Shown piece by piece: positions 1-8,605 of a stretch of DNA of 64,000 nt. The position numbers were made by a program, and so were the translations under genes. The notes under the pieces were generated by a model. That model saw only the letters and a program-made list of their open reading frames with translations, was not told the DNA's origin and ran no database searches. Position 1 is the stretch's first letter. Every line of letters begins with the position of its first letter. The stretch comes from Lederbergia sp. NSJ-179 (lineage in GTDB: Bacteria > Bacillota > Bacilli > Bacillales > Bacillaceae_C): positions 1-64,000 of the forward strand of contig NZ_JALIFP010000009.1 in NCBI RefSeq assembly GCF_022867885.1. Reading direction: 5' to 3'.

Positions 1-16
1 AGTGCGTGACGATCAT
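1..16 (-). CDS. 5' end of a gene running off the window
   Basis: On the minus strand an ATG (14-16) lies 8 nt downstream of a strong AGGAGGT ribosome site (25-31). Only the first five codons (MIVTH) are inside the window, so the product cannot be named. The ribosome site and spacing are the only evidence. Confidence 0.5.
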
Positions 17-290
17 ATTGGCTAACCTCCTTTCTGTTTACTTTATAGTTCCATTATACCGGAACGTGTATTCCTCCACAACCCAACTGTTGAATTTATT
101 TACATTCTAAAGCCTTGCTCATTCATCCTCACTTTCATCCCACCTCTGAAGAAGTGGGCTTTCCCGTTCGGAAAGATCTGTAAATGATTTTCTTAATCGT
201 CTATTATTCACTTTTTCCCCTCCTAACGCATATTAGGCCACAGTACCACTAGCAAAAGAGGATAGCAACTCTAAATCACACCATGATGCT

Positions 291-428
291 TTACGTTGAT
301 CTCTTTACCGCATTTTCTTCTATCCATGCTGCTATTTCCTCAATGGGTGGCTTATCGTTAACCACAACTAACGTATAGTCTTCGACATCTTTTTCAAATG
401 CTTTTAGCGCATAACCGTTTACATTCAA
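291..428 (-). pseudogene. short coding remnant, C-terminal piece of an unknown protein
   Basis: A 45-codon minus-strand frame from a TTG ends in TAA and reads like a real protein tail: an acidic stretch with KAFEKDVEDYTLVVVND followed by a helix with PPIEEIAAWIEENA. There is an in-frame stop just upstream and no ribosome site, so I read it as the surviving 3' end of a gene. The remaining sequence between 17 and 561 shows no other coding signal. Family not recognised. Confidence 0.3.
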
Positions 429-561
429 CTTTCTTCATGGTTATAACTCATTATAAAACGCAAGATATTTTTAAAAAGCTGGGACTTGTATCAGAAAATT
501 GGTCATAATTAGTATCATTTACTTGTCCGCCATAAACATAAAGCTTTTAGAATTGATTGGA

Positions 562-1158
562 TTATCGTACCACGCCCTCCAGCACCGACCGATTCTTATA
601 CATATAATGAATTCCTGAATAAATAGTTAATAAGACAGCGATGCACATAAAAATATTGTGTAAAGGAAAATCACTTAACAAGCCAATAGGTTCAATCGCT
701 GTTAAGGCCAAAACAATCGCGATCACCTGCGCCACCAGCTTATATTTTCCTAACCTGTCTGCTGCCATAATCTTTCCCTGACCTATCGCGACGATGCGAA
801 AACTCGTGATAATAAACTCTCTCCCAATAATGATCATAGCGATCCATGTAGACAACTCACTTTTCTCAACGAGACAGATGAGGGCGGCAGCTACCAATAA
901 TTTATCGGCCAATGGATCAAGGAAAATGCCCAAATTGGTCACTTCATTTCTTTTTCTTGCAATATACCCATCCACTTTATCTGAACAGGCTGCAAGGATA
1001 AAAATGATGATAGAGATAACCAAGCCATATTGATTGATAAATCCTAAACTTGGAAAAAATGTAAGTAGAATCTGTGGTACCGGAAGTGCGAAAAGTAGAA
1101 AAATTGGTACCAAACCAATGCGCAACATAGTGATTTTATTTGCTAAATTCATATACAA
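562..1158 (-). CDS. pgsA: CDP-diacylglycerol--glycerol-3-phosphate 3-phosphatidyltransferase
   Basis: Integral membrane enzyme that transfers a phosphatidyl group from CDP-diacylglycerol to glycerol-3-phosphate, the committed step to phosphatidylglycerol. The CDP-alcohol phosphotransferase signature is complete at residues 60-85 (D60, G64, A67, R68, G77, D81, D85), and several hydrophobic segments follow the family plan. At 198 aa it has the usual length. A GGGGAG ribosome site fits either the TTG at 1158 or the ATG at 1152. In many Bacilli pgsA sits just upstream of cinA-recA; here it stands alone between a gene remnant and a repeat region, so it may be relocated or a second copy. Confidence 0.93.
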   Translation of the reverse strand: MYMNLANKITMLRIGLVPIFLLFALPVPQILLTFFPSLGFINQYGLVISIIIFILAACSDKVDGYIARKRNEVTNLGIFLDPLADKLLVAAALICLVEKSELSTWIAMIIIGREFIITSFRIVAIGQGKIMAADRLGKYKLVAQVIAIVLALTAIEPIGLLSDFPLHNIFMCIAVLLTIYSGIHYMYKNRSVLEGVVR

Positions 1159-1423
1159 TTACTCTCCCCTTATATTTTCCTGACCTCATCTTACCATTTT
1201 ATTGAAGCTACAAGCCGACTTATTTTTGAATGGTTTAAACTTTTTGCCTCTAAATCCTAATTTTCTTTATTATTAAAATGACCACCTGCCGGTAGATAGA
1301 GTTTGGCATGAATGTTGATGACAAAAGTCGTATCTCGGTTCTGAAGTTCTGCCAAAGTCCAGAGGCTAAAGCATACTCCAAATTTGACTAAATTCAATAA
1401 GACCAATTTTGGGTTTTTCTCCA
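1159..1423. other. intergenic, no gene seen
   Basis: No frame with a ribosome site and no clear terminator. The segment carries the upstream region of the minus-strand pgsA and leads into the tandem repeat that begins at 1424. Confidence 0.4.
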
Positions 1424-1612
1424 TTTTGGACCTTATAGACCTGTTTTAAGACCCTTTTTAAGAGGTTTTACCTTATTTTGGGTCTTATGAAACTGTTATA
1501 AGACCCATTTTCAGAGGGTTTACCGTATTTTGGGCCTTATGAAGCTGTTATAAGACCCTTTTTGAGTGGGTTTACCTTATTTTGGACCTTATGAAACTGT
1601 CATAATACAGCA
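1424..1612. repeat. 52-bp tandem repeat with an embedded hairpin, about 3.6 copies
   Basis: The motif TTTTGG(G/A)CCTTAT recurs at 1424, 1476, 1528 and 1580, an exact 52-nt period. Each unit holds an inverted repeat of the type GGTCTTAT, about 9 nt, ATAAGACC, so the array is a string of stem-loops. The last copy is degenerate. Compensating changes are visible (GGTCTTAT/ATAAGACC in one unit, GGCCTTAT/ATAAGACC in the next). No protein frame runs through it. Confidence 0.85.
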
Positions 1613-1650
1613 CAACTACTTTTTTGTACCCGTCTATACTTTCAGCTCAT

Positions 1651-1726
1651 CCAAGTATGGATGCACAGATAAGAGAAAGGTTAAAAGCTAATAACATCTA
1701 AAGACGGTCGAGTTAAACCACGCATT
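1651..1726 (-). mobile_element. solo left-end remnant of the IS200/IS605-type element
   Basis: Read on the minus strand this segment closely follows the left end of the element at 6972-7610: GCGTGGTTTAACTC, then CCGTCTTTAGA, an AGCTTTTA..CTTT block and CATACTT, in the same order. No transposase is attached. It is therefore a decayed end left by an earlier insertion in the opposite orientation. Confidence 0.65.
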
Positions 1727-1769
1727 TCTAACTTAGAATCTTTGTTTAATGTTATAAGGCGTTATCTTT

Positions 1770-2141
1770 TTAGTCTTCCCACTCTAGTAACTCGATCCGA
1801 TTTCCAAACGGGTCATCCGTATAAATTCTGTTTGCATCAGGAAGATGCGGGTCCACAATGTACTCAACTCCATGATTGGATAAATGCTGTTTTAATGCTT
1901 CCAGATTTACTACTTCGAAAGCAGGATGGGCCTTTTTCGCTGGTGAAAATGATTCTTCAATCCCAATGTGAAGTTGATTCAATCCCGCTGAAAACCATAC
2001 ACCACCCCGTTTTCTTAATTCTTCAGGTTTTTCCAATTCCGTAAAACCTAAAATACCCGAAAAAAATTGTCTTGCTTGATTTTCCGAATTCTTTGGCGCT
2101 GCCAATTGAACATGATCAATCTTTTTAAAAGAAAATGACAT
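1770..2141 (-). CDS. VOC (glyoxalase/bleomycin-resistance) family protein
   Basis: A 123-aa single-module vicinal-oxygen-chelate protein. It shows the family pattern: an N-terminal DHVQLAAP strand with a candidate metal His, a central QLHIGIEE strand and a C-terminal DPFGNRIELLEW strand whose Glu is the usual last metal ligand. Such proteins include lyases, dioxygenases and resistance proteins, so the substrate is not predictable. GGGGAGG lies 8 nt before the ATG. It is monocistronic. Confidence 0.85.
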   Translation of the reverse strand: MSFSFKKIDHVQLAAPKNSENQARQFFSGILGFTELEKPEELRKRGGVWFSAGLNQLHIGIEESFSPAKKAHPAFEVVNLEALKQHLSNHGVEYIVDPHLPDANRIYTDDPFGNRIELLEWED

Positions 2142-2716
2142 TTCGTCTTCCTCCCCTTTTCCCTATTATTTCTTATTAAGTATAGAGAATATTGCTGATA
2201 AGGTTAAATACCTAAATATTATTTAAAGACATAAGTTTACCTTATGCAGATCAGAAATAAACAAATATTAATATAATGTTTGATTTCTCAACAATCCGTG
2301 AGATTCACATAATGATTTTTTAAATCTGTCTCAATTAAAAATTGTTTTTAACCATTGTTCCGGATATACTTGACTTGGACATGATGATGGCCTCCACCGC
2401 TCTTACAAAAAATCCATACCGTTATAGAGAATTGTTTTTTCATTTCCATTTTATTGCAGGATTAGTGTTAATTGTGTCGAATTGATGAGGATAGGACGAA
2501 TATTGTTCATTTATTGAATTTACATTGTAAGGGCATTCAGGATTTTTCAACTACTTAATGAAAATTCACACGATGGTTTCGTTATGGGAAAAAGTCAAAG
2601 AATAAATCCTCATTAACTCAAAATTTCTAATAAACAATCGATTATAATTAGTTAAATACACAAAAACATTGATGATATAAAATCATAACACAAGTTTGAT
2701 AGATGGGAGGATTGCA
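2142..2716. other. AT-rich intergenic region
   Basis: No frame with a ribosome site on either strand and no strong hairpin. It separates the divergent VOC gene from the small plus-strand pair that begins at 2717. Confidence 0.4.
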
Positions 2717-2824
2717 ATGATTATTAAAGAAAGAAGTTATGGAATGGTCGATACAATTAGGATCTCGTTTCAATGTACTCCTATCCTGGCTATTGAAAAT
2801 GTATTAAACGGGGAGAGAATTTGA
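2717..2824 (+). pseudogene. 35-codon frame resembling an ABC-transporter N terminus, truncated
   Basis: ATG at 2717 follows GGGAGGA at a good distance. The 35-aa product contains MVDTIRISFQCTPILAIENV, like the start of the membrane domain of fused ABC exporters, then stops. It overlaps the next gene by one base (TGATG), suggesting translational coupling. I read it as the truncated front of a transporter gene that now acts as a leader frame; a genuine small peptide gene is the alternative. Confidence 0.4.
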
Positions 2825-3174
2825 TGGAGTATTTATTACTGGTAGAACATATTCTTAATCTTGAAAAGCGATTAATGAACTATGACTATAAAGAATTTGA
2901 TGAGCTTCTTGCAGATGATTTTTTAGAATTCGGGAGTTCAGGAAATTCATATGATAAAAAAGCACAACTTGATGCAGTTAAAGGAATAAATACGAATAAT
3001 TCTATAAGTTTTACAGTAACAGATTTTAAAATTAAATTGTTAGCTACAGATGTTCTATTGTCAACGTATCAAACATTCAGACATAACGATAGTAAATATG
3101 CTTTACGAAGTTCTATTTGGAAAAAAAACGAAGGTAAATGGCAAATGATATTCCATCAGGGAACGCCTACCTAA
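2824..3174 (+). CDS. NTF2-like / DUF4440 domain protein
   Basis: A 116-aa single-domain cone-fold protein. An N-terminal helix (EYLLLVEHILNLEKRLMN) and the DYKEFDELLADDFLEFGSSG segment are typical of DUF4440/SnoaL-like proteins, with the RSSIWKKNEGKWQMIFHQGTP tail ending the last strand. Members act as small enzymes or ligand binders; no catalytic residue is diagnostic. The ATG at 2824 is preferred over the TTG at 2821 because the GGGGAGAG site lies 6 nt upstream of it. It is coupled to the 35-codon frame upstream. Confidence 0.75.
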   Translation: MEYLLLVEHILNLEKRLMNYDYKEFDELLADDFLEFGSSGNSYDKKAQLDAVKGINTNNSISFTVTDFKIKLLATDVLLSTYQTFRHNDSKYALRSSIWKKNEGKWQMIFHQGTPT

Positions 3175-3214
3175 TAACTCCTTACTACATAATAACTCCT
3201 TACTACATAATAAC
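3173..3214. repeat. short 18-bp tandem repeat, 2.3 copies
   Basis: AATAACTCCTTACTACAT occurs twice head to tail (3173-3190, 3191-3208) followed by six bases of a third copy, beginning at the stop codon of the NTF2-like gene. The rest of 3215-3505 has no complete gene; a plus-strand frame near 3300-3362 encodes a hydrophobic tail (SQVWWAALLILAFSVPLFAL) and may be the remnant of a membrane protein. Confidence 0.6.
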
Positions 3215-3505
3215 AGGTATTAGTTTGTGAACCTTTCTACTTAAAGTAACTGGTGCGTTAGTTCAAAAAGGATTATTTTTACAACTGTTCCACTCATTTC
3301 CCAAGTTTGGTGGGCGGCTCTGCTCATATTGGCGTTTTCCGTACCTCTGTTTGCGCTTGATTAGATTGCAAAATTCAGGTAATAGTAACCTAATACAATG
3401 ACGTTGCTAAGAGATGCTATATTCTATTATTCTCCATATCGATTAATCCAGGATAAAGAGTAGAAAAATTGAATAGCGAAGATTAAAATTTAGGAGTTGA
3501 TTCAT

Positions 3506-4066
3506 TTGCGGACAAACTTGTATTTGGTTAGACACGCTCATTCTACATATACACCAGACGAGTTAGGAAGACCGTTGTCAGAACGTGGCTTTGTTGATTC
3601 AACAACTGTAACCGAATTACTTAAAAAAGAAGCTATTGATTATGTGTATGCAAGTCCATATAAACGTGCCATGCAAACGGTTGATGGGATTGCTAACTAC
3701 ATAGGTCAAGAGTTTCAGATAGAAAATCATTTTAAAGAACGCGTTTTAGCGGAAAAACCGGTAGAAGATTTTACAGCCGCTATAACAAAAGTTTGGGAGG
3801 AGGATGATTTTAACTGGAATGGTGGAGAATCAAATAGAATGGCTCAAAAAAGAGGCGTTATAGCAACTTTACAGTTACTGAATAAACACGAGGGTAAAAA
3901 CATAGTAATTGGTACTCATGGAAATATAATGGTATTAATAATGAATTACTTCGATCATCAATATGGATTTGATTTCTGGAAGAAACTTGAAATGCCAGAT
4001 ATTTATAAACTGTCATTTAACGGAACAAACCTGATAGATGTTCAAAGAATATGGGAAACATCCTAG
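3506..4066 (+). CDS. histidine phosphatase family protein
   Basis: Phosphoglycerate-mutase-like phosphatase. The RHG-type motif LVRHAHS near residue 8 holds the phospho-accepting His; the second core His is in IGTHGNIM in the last third, with SPYKRAMQT as the usual Arg helper. The start is TTG 3506: AGGAG (3492-3496) lies 9 nt upstream, whereas it directly abuts the TTG at 3497. At 186 aa it is a typical small member with an unpredictable substrate. It stands alone. Confidence 0.85.
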   Translation: MRTNLYLVRHAHSTYTPDELGRPLSERGFVDSTTVTELLKKEAIDYVYASPYKRAMQTVDGIANYIGQEFQIENHFKERVLAEKPVEDFTAAITKVWEEDDFNWNGGESNRMAQKRGVIATLQLLNKHEGKNIVIGTHGNIMVLIMNYFDHQYGFDFWKKLEMPDIYKLSFNGTNLIDVQRIWETS

Positions 4067-4084
4067 CGATCTTGTTCTGAAAAC

Positions 4085-4132
4085 GAGCAGAAATATTTAT
4101 TCTACCAATTGCTATTGAAGCCGTTTCTGCTC
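4085..4132 (+). terminator. possible terminator hairpin with a long loop
   Basis: GAGCAGAAA and TTTCTGCTC form a 9-bp stem around a 30-nt loop, followed by a short T stretch, just after the histidine phosphatase gene. The long loop makes it a weak call. Confidence 0.35.
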
Positions 4133-4197
4133 TTTACCAGCATTGTGAGTGTAAGAGCAAATCTTAAAAGGTATTTTTAAAGGTTTGCCCTACATGC

Positions 4198-5076
4198 TCA
4201 GTACCTAGTTTTCTCCTGATTTTTGTTATATTTTAGGGTAGACGTTTTTCCCCCGGAGAGAAATCCTTTTTTTGTATATAGTTGGGCAGCATTGTTACCG
4301 GTCGTGACAAACAAACGAACGACAGGGTAAATTGGTTCTAACATATTTATCGCCCTATCTAACATAAAAGATGCTAATCCGTTTCTTCTATATTTCGGGC
4401 GTACAGCGATATCATATATTAGTGGCAGCCCCTCCCATAGTGAGACTAAACATAAACCAGCCATTTCTTTCGTATTTTTATTATATATAACGGTTGATGT
4501 CTTCAATAATTCAGGTTCTGCCTGTTGAAAATAAGACAACGTCTCATCTGTATAAGTCTTTTTATCTTTTTTATCCGGACTATTATGATCAAAGGCTTCC
4601 TCCAATAATTCTACTAACAACGGAATATCCTGTTCACATGGTATTTCATAATTGAAATTTTCATTTAATGATAAGGTCATTGCCTCAGTTGGGCGTATCA
4701 TACATTCTCTCGTTTCCACATGAACAAACCCGTCTTCTAGAAAAGCAGATTTCTGTTCAGGCAATATATTATAGGCCCATAGATCATCTAGCGAATTCGT
4801 GTTGTTCAGTATATGCTCTTTTAGATCATGAACAAGCTGTTTTGTGATCGAATGAGAAGGCAGGCTAATCAACAAGCCAATTGATTCGTCCGGCAAGTAA
4901 GCACCTGCAACCCTTTCATTCCCTATTACTGCCCAATAGCAATCCTTAGAAGAACTCAACATTTCATTCAAAGAATTCCAACTCGGTCTGAACCATACAT
5001 TTTTCCGATATGTGGCATAGTATTTTGAGAACAAAATAGGGTCTGCCTTAATGATTGAGTATTTTTCTAGTTTCAT
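4198..5076 (-). CDS. GNAT family N-acetyltransferase, two-domain
   Basis: 292 aa. The C-terminal half (about residues 145-285) is a GNAT domain with the acetyl-CoA-binding motif A VRPKYRRNGLAS (R-x-x-G-x-A type) and the late NNAAQLYTKKGF segment of motif B. The N-terminal half resembles a degenerate second GNAT fold (YWAVIGNERVAGAYL), as in tandem-GNAT proteins. AAGGAGG precedes the ATG by 10 nt. The acceptor is unknown. Monocistronic. Confidence 0.8.
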   Translation of the reverse strand: MKLEKYSIIKADPILFSKYYATYRKNVWFRPSWNSLNEMLSSSKDCYWAVIGNERVAGAYLPDESIGLLISLPSHSITKQLVHDLKEHILNNTNSLDDLWAYNILPEQKSAFLEDGFVHVETRECMIRPTEAMTLSLNENFNYEIPCEQDIPLLVELLEEAFDHNSPDKKDKKTYTDETLSYFQQAEPELLKTSTVIYNKNTKEMAGLCLVSLWEGLPLIYDIAVRPKYRRNGLASFMLDRAINMLEPIYPVVRLFVTTGNNAAQLYTKKGFLSGGKTSTLKYNKNQEKTRY

Positions 5077-5184
5077 AAAAAAACACCCTCCTTGCTCTAT
5101 TTATCTATTTAGGTCTGACTACATTTGAAACTGGCTCCTTTCTAAGCTGGTGTAGACCATTTTATGAATACTTTTCCAGAAACC

Positions 5185-6042
5185 CTATTTTTTGGATCCG
5201 GCCTTCTTCATCGTTATTTCATACACAATGACCGCTGTGGCCGTTCCCACATTCAGTGAATCACATAAACCATGCATGGGGATAAACAACTGTTGAGTGT
5301 GACAATCATACCACTCCTCGGAAATTCCATATCGTTCACTTCCAATGACCAAGGCTGTATTCCCTTCATATTCATACTGTTTATACGTTCGATTCGCACG
5401 GGTATCCGCGAGGTATATATGGAAATGATATTTCCTTAACCAGTTTATACAAGCTGTAACATCGGCAAATTCAATGATTGGTACAGTAAACGCGCCACCC
5501 ATACTCGCTTTGATTAGTTTTGGATTGGTTAGCTTTACTTTTTTATTGCAAATAAAAATACCGTCTACCCCAGCTCCATCGCAGGTTCGTAAGATCGTGC
5601 CTATATTACCTGCTTGCTCCAAACCATCTAGGATGACAACCACAGGATGCTTTTTTAATTTTAACGATTCTATGTTATACCGTGGAAATAAACCGATTGA
5701 GATTAAACCATCCAGCTTATTTCCTTGGCTAAATCTTTCCATTACTTTCTTAGACACGACATATACATTTTTAGCTTTCTTTAAACTTTTTTTCACTAAG
5801 TGAAAAGCTTCCTCACTATAAATACATTCAGGACAAAAAAGAAGGGATTCTATTTCAATATCTGTTTCCATAAGCTTTTGATGAGCCCAGATCCCCTCTA
5901 CAGCAAAGAGCATCTCGGTATCCGCATTTTTCCCATTGAGGATACTCCTGATTTGCTTGATTTTCGCATGTTGTCCGCCAATCGGTTGTAACTTCGTTTT
6001 ATATTTTTCAAGTAGGCTTTTCAAGTCCATATGTTGATTCAT
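5185..6042 (-). CDS. SpoU/TrmH family RNA 2'-O-methyltransferase
   Basis: A SPOUT methyltransferase that would methylate ribose 2'-OH in rRNA or tRNA using SAM. The three SpoU motifs are present in the C-terminal half: EQAGNIGTILRTCDGAG, IGSERYGIS and IPMHGLCDSLNVGTATAV, which form the knotted SAM site. The N-terminal ~100 aa is a substrate-binding domain, as in the TsnR/TlyA-like rRNA methyltransferases. ATG at 6042 is chosen because GGGGAG sits 7 nt upstream; the ATG at 6048 touches the ribosome site. The target nucleotide cannot be told. Confidence 0.88.
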   Translation of the reverse strand: MNQHMDLKSLLEKYKTKLQPIGGQHAKIKQIRSILNGKNADTEMLFAVEGIWAHQKLMETDIEIESLLFCPECIYSEEAFHLVKKSLKKAKNVYVVSKKVMERFSQGNKLDGLISIGLFPRYNIESLKLKKHPVVVILDGLEQAGNIGTILRTCDGAGVDGIFICNKKVKLTNPKLIKASMGGAFTVPIIEFADVTACINWLRKYHFHIYLADTRANRTYKQYEYEGNTALVIGSERYGISEEWYDCHTQQLFIPMHGLCDSLNVGTATAVIVYEITMKKAGSKK

Positions 6043-6267
6043 AAGCATGCTCCCCTTTTAACGGTAAGTATAGGGAGTTCACAAACGAGATGATATATCA
6101 AAAACAAATCTAAATTGTTTTCGGCACTTTAGTAAGTCATTTAAAAACGGTTTTCGAATCATATAGACTTATATTTTTCTATCAAGTAAACGAATAATTG
6201 AAGGCAAGTTTATTTTTTCTTTAAACAAAAATAAGCTCATGAGTTGCCAAACCCACGAGCGTGTTAA

Positions 6268-6534
6268 TTATTTTTTCGAATAGACAATTTTTTTAATACT
6301 GTCATAAGAGAGAGAATATTGAACGGTCAGCTGATCAATGGAGATTCCTTCGCTAAATTGTTGACGAATTTCAACATTTCGTTGCTTTAGAAATTCTCGA
6401 TATCCTGAATTTTCGCCCCATTTTTTACGAACCCCTTCAGCATTTGGAATATAGACCATCTCCCCCTGAACATACTTCTGAATTTCCTTTAATAAATCCT
6501 TCGGAAAAACAGCATGTGCCTTCATGTATTTCAT
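6268..6534 (-). CDS. CD3324 family protein (small HTH-like protein)
   Basis: 88 aa. The pattern HAVFPKDLLKEIQKYVQGE, then YIPN, KKWGENSGYREFLKQRN and a C-terminal LTVQYSLSYDSIKKIVYS helix-turn-helix-like tail matches the CD3324 family of short Firmicute proteins. The function is unknown; the C-terminal segment suggests nucleic-acid binding. The ATG at 6534 has AAGGAG 9 nt upstream; the open frame extending to 6687 has no ribosome site and looks non-coding. Confidence 0.8.
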   Translation of the reverse strand: MKYMKAHAVFPKDLLKEIQKYVQGEMVYIPNAEGVRKKWGENSGYREFLKQRNVEIRQQFSEGISIDQLTVQYSLSYDSIKKIVYSKK

Positions 6535-6971
6535 TCCAGCTCGCTCCTTAAAATAGTTGTGTAATTTTAAGGGAGCAAAGCCTATACTATCAACAGTTTT
6601 CACCATACAAGTCAGAATGAAATAAGCGGTTACAAATGTATACCTCCATGCAAACAACCGCCATTGTTCATAATATAGACTTTGCATGGAGCTTACCTAA
6701 GTAAACGAAATGTAAAAGACTCGGCATTTTGTCTATGCTCACTTTCCTTTGCCTCCTTTCTTCTACCACATTTTGCTTTCGTCCTGATTATACAATAAAT
6801 AGGCAATCACGGATAGATTATTATATTTTAGTGAATGCCCCCTCCTTAACACCCTGTCGGTTTGTTTGAAGAAAGGGATTCCTGTTTTATGAACCATTGC
6901 ATAATGGAGGTGTCCCAAATATTGTAATGTATCCCTTTGTCAAGACACAAAAATCATTTTTTCAAGTTACA

Positions 6972-7610
6972 AATGCGTGGTTTAACTCCACCGTCTTTAG
7001 ACGGTATCAGCTTTTAGCCTTTCCCTTAAATGTCCATACTTTAGATAAGGTGAAGGTATTGGACGGATATAGAAAAAGTAGTCATGCTGTATATGACATC
7101 AAATACCATGTAATTTGGGTGACCAAGTACAGGTATAAGGTGCTACATGGACAGATTGCAATAAGGGCAAGGGAGCTGATACGACAAGGTTGTGAAGCAA
7201 GAGGTATTACCATTTTGCAAGGAAAGGTTGGAAAAAATCCTATTCATTTGTTATTATCTTGCCCACCAAGTATGGCACCAAGCAAAATCTTACAGTATTT
7301 GAAAGGAAGATCTTCAAGATTGTTGCAAGATGTATTTCCAGAACTTAAAAAGAGATATTGGGGTCAGCATTTTTGGGCAAGAGGATACTTTTGTGCAACA
7401 GTTGGCACTGTGACGGAAGAAATAATCAGAAATTATATAGCTGATCAATTCAATGAAGGTAACGATGAGATCTTCAAGATTGACGAATGAGTTTAGTCTT
7501 ATTTCGAGTATGCTTTAGCCTTCGGACTTTGAGCAGGACTTCAGCCTGGGATATGACTTTAGTCATCGACATTTATGTCAAAATCCACCTGCTTTAAGCA
7601 GGTGGTCGTT
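6972..7610 (+). mobile_element. IS200/IS605-family insertion sequence
   Basis: A single transposase frame lies between two hairpin ends. The left-end hairpin CCGTCT-TT-AGACGG is at 6991-7004, and the right-end hairpin CCACCTGCTT-T-AAGCAGGTGG at 7585-7605. There are no terminal inverted repeats, as expected for a single-strand transposing element. The right end abuts and overlaps the 3' end of the histidine phosphatase gene on the other strand and supplies its stop codon. Exact outer boundaries are estimated. Confidence 0.85.
7059..7490 (+). CDS. tnpA: IS200/IS605 family transposase TnpA, with damaged HUH motif
   Basis: 143 aa from TTG 7059, preceded by AAGGTGAAGG. Y1 transposases cut and join single-stranded DNA with a catalytic Tyr and an H-x-H metal motif. 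The family landmarks are present: SSHAVYDIKYHVIWVTKYRYK at the front, YLKGRSSRLLQ, WGQHFWARGYFCATVGTVT, and the Tyr (Y126 in RNYIADQ). At the metal motif it reads N-P-I-H instead of the usual D-H-I-H: codon CCT replaces His at position 61. The enzyme is probably impaired while the ends remain intact. Confidence 0.85.
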   Translation: MDGYRKSSHAVYDIKYHVIWVTKYRYKVLHGQIAIRARELIRQGCEARGITILQGKVGKNPIHLLLSCPPSMAPSKILQYLKGRSSRLLQDVFPELKKRYWGQHFWARGYFCATVGTVTEEIIRNYIADQFNEGNDEIFKIDE

Positions 7611-8139
7611 TAAAAATGATCATTTCTCCGTTTTTATAATGGCGTTTCTTTTTGCCGCTGTAACCGGACTTTTCTAGGACCTTTGCTAACTCCATCAAAA
7701 AGAAGCCATGGGACACAATCAGGATGTTTTTCTGTTGGACAGACTCTAATAATTCCAGAAATTGTTCCGCTCTTTTTAAGGTGTCTGGTCTTTTTTCTTC
7801 TTGAGAAGAATGAGAATAAGACCAAGCCACCCTTCCCGCAAAATTCCATAGCGCTAAAGGGAGCTTAAACTTTTTTTGACTAAAAGCAGTGAGCGGAACT
7901 TCGCGAAGTAAAGGCGTCTCAATCATCTTACATGTACAAAGGTTTTTTGCGGTCTGAACAGCCCGTGGTAAATCACTTGTCAAACAAAGCTCCCAATCTT
8001 CTTCCTCATTATTTTTTTCCATTGGTAAAATAGGAGCCTCATCGTAATGCTCCACCCATTTGGCAAACTGTTCAGCCGTTAGCCACCCAGTCGGCCGTTC
8101 ATCCTTTACTTTAAAATGACGTACAAGTCCTAGTTTAAT
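7594..8139 (-). CDS. histidine phosphatase family protein, IS-trimmed, no standard start
   Basis: The frame keeps the catalytic signature LVRHFKVKD near its N terminus, TSDLPRAVQTA in the middle and VSHGFF near the end, so all core residues are there. There is no ATG, GTG or TTG upstream of the RHF motif; the best-placed start is ATT at 8139, 5 nt after GAGGGA, where MKLGLVRHF would be expected. The first standard start (GTG 8055) would lose the catalytic His. The last codons (RPPA-stop) are made by the right end of the IS200-type element. It may be expressed from ATT, but is more likely decaying. Confidence 0.65.
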   Translation of the reverse strand: MKLGLVRHFKVKDERPTGWLTAEQFAKWVEHYDEAPILPMEKNNEEEDWELCLTSDLPRAVQTAKNLCTCKMIETPLLREVPLTAFSQKKFKLPLALWNFAGRVAWSYSHSSQEEKRPDTLKRAEQFLELLESVQQKNILIVSHGFFLMELAKVLEKSGYSGKKKRHYKNGEMIIFKRPPA

Positions 8140-8163
8140 TAAAATCCCTCCCCCGTTCCGCCC

Positions 8164-8448
8164 CTAAGGAAACTTCATCAATAAATCTAAGTCTATCACT
8201 TTGTCACTCCAGTTTCGAACAAACCCTTTATTTGTTAGTGAATGGATCTTGGGGTTGAGCTGTTGGAGACCATGCATATGTAGAACAAGGGAGAAGATAA
8301 ACTGGAAAAGAACCAGAGGGGAAATCCCATCTTCCTTTCGGATATTTGCCTTATTTAGCAATGTGCCCAATTTAAGTTCTTTGAAAAAGCGCGAAATATA
8401 GGAATCAGCCTCGTTTTTCGGTTGAGAATTTGGTAAAATATTAGCCAT
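8164..8448 (-). pseudogene. N-terminal fragment of an IS4-type transposase
   Basis: ATG at 8448 begins a frame matching the start of IS4-family transposases (MANILPNS, then SYISRFFKELKLGTLLNKAN, KEDGISPLVLFQFIFSLV). After about 65 residues the match breaks into unrelated sequence and stops; the DDE catalytic domain is absent. Its outer flank has GTAAAATATAGTCACC next to the start. It sits immediately upstream of the damaged histidine phosphatase gene and probably removed that gene's promoter. Confidence 0.7.
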
Positions 8449-8605
8449 AAAGCATCCCTTTCTTTGGTTATTGTTGTGGTGACTATATTTTACCAAAAAG
8501 GGATGCTTTTTTTGTGCTTTTTCGATAACTTTTTTGAGTAAACTCAGTTATATCAAGGGTTAATCAATGTTTTGTCACTGCGAAAGTTGAGTTAGACACT
8601 ATATA

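Noticed and set aside
794-1033. Plus-strand frame inside pgsA
   Set aside because: Antisense shadow of a clearly conserved gene.
6535-6687. N-terminal extension of the CD3324-family protein
   Set aside because: The ribosome site and family start both point to ATG 6534; the extension has no support.
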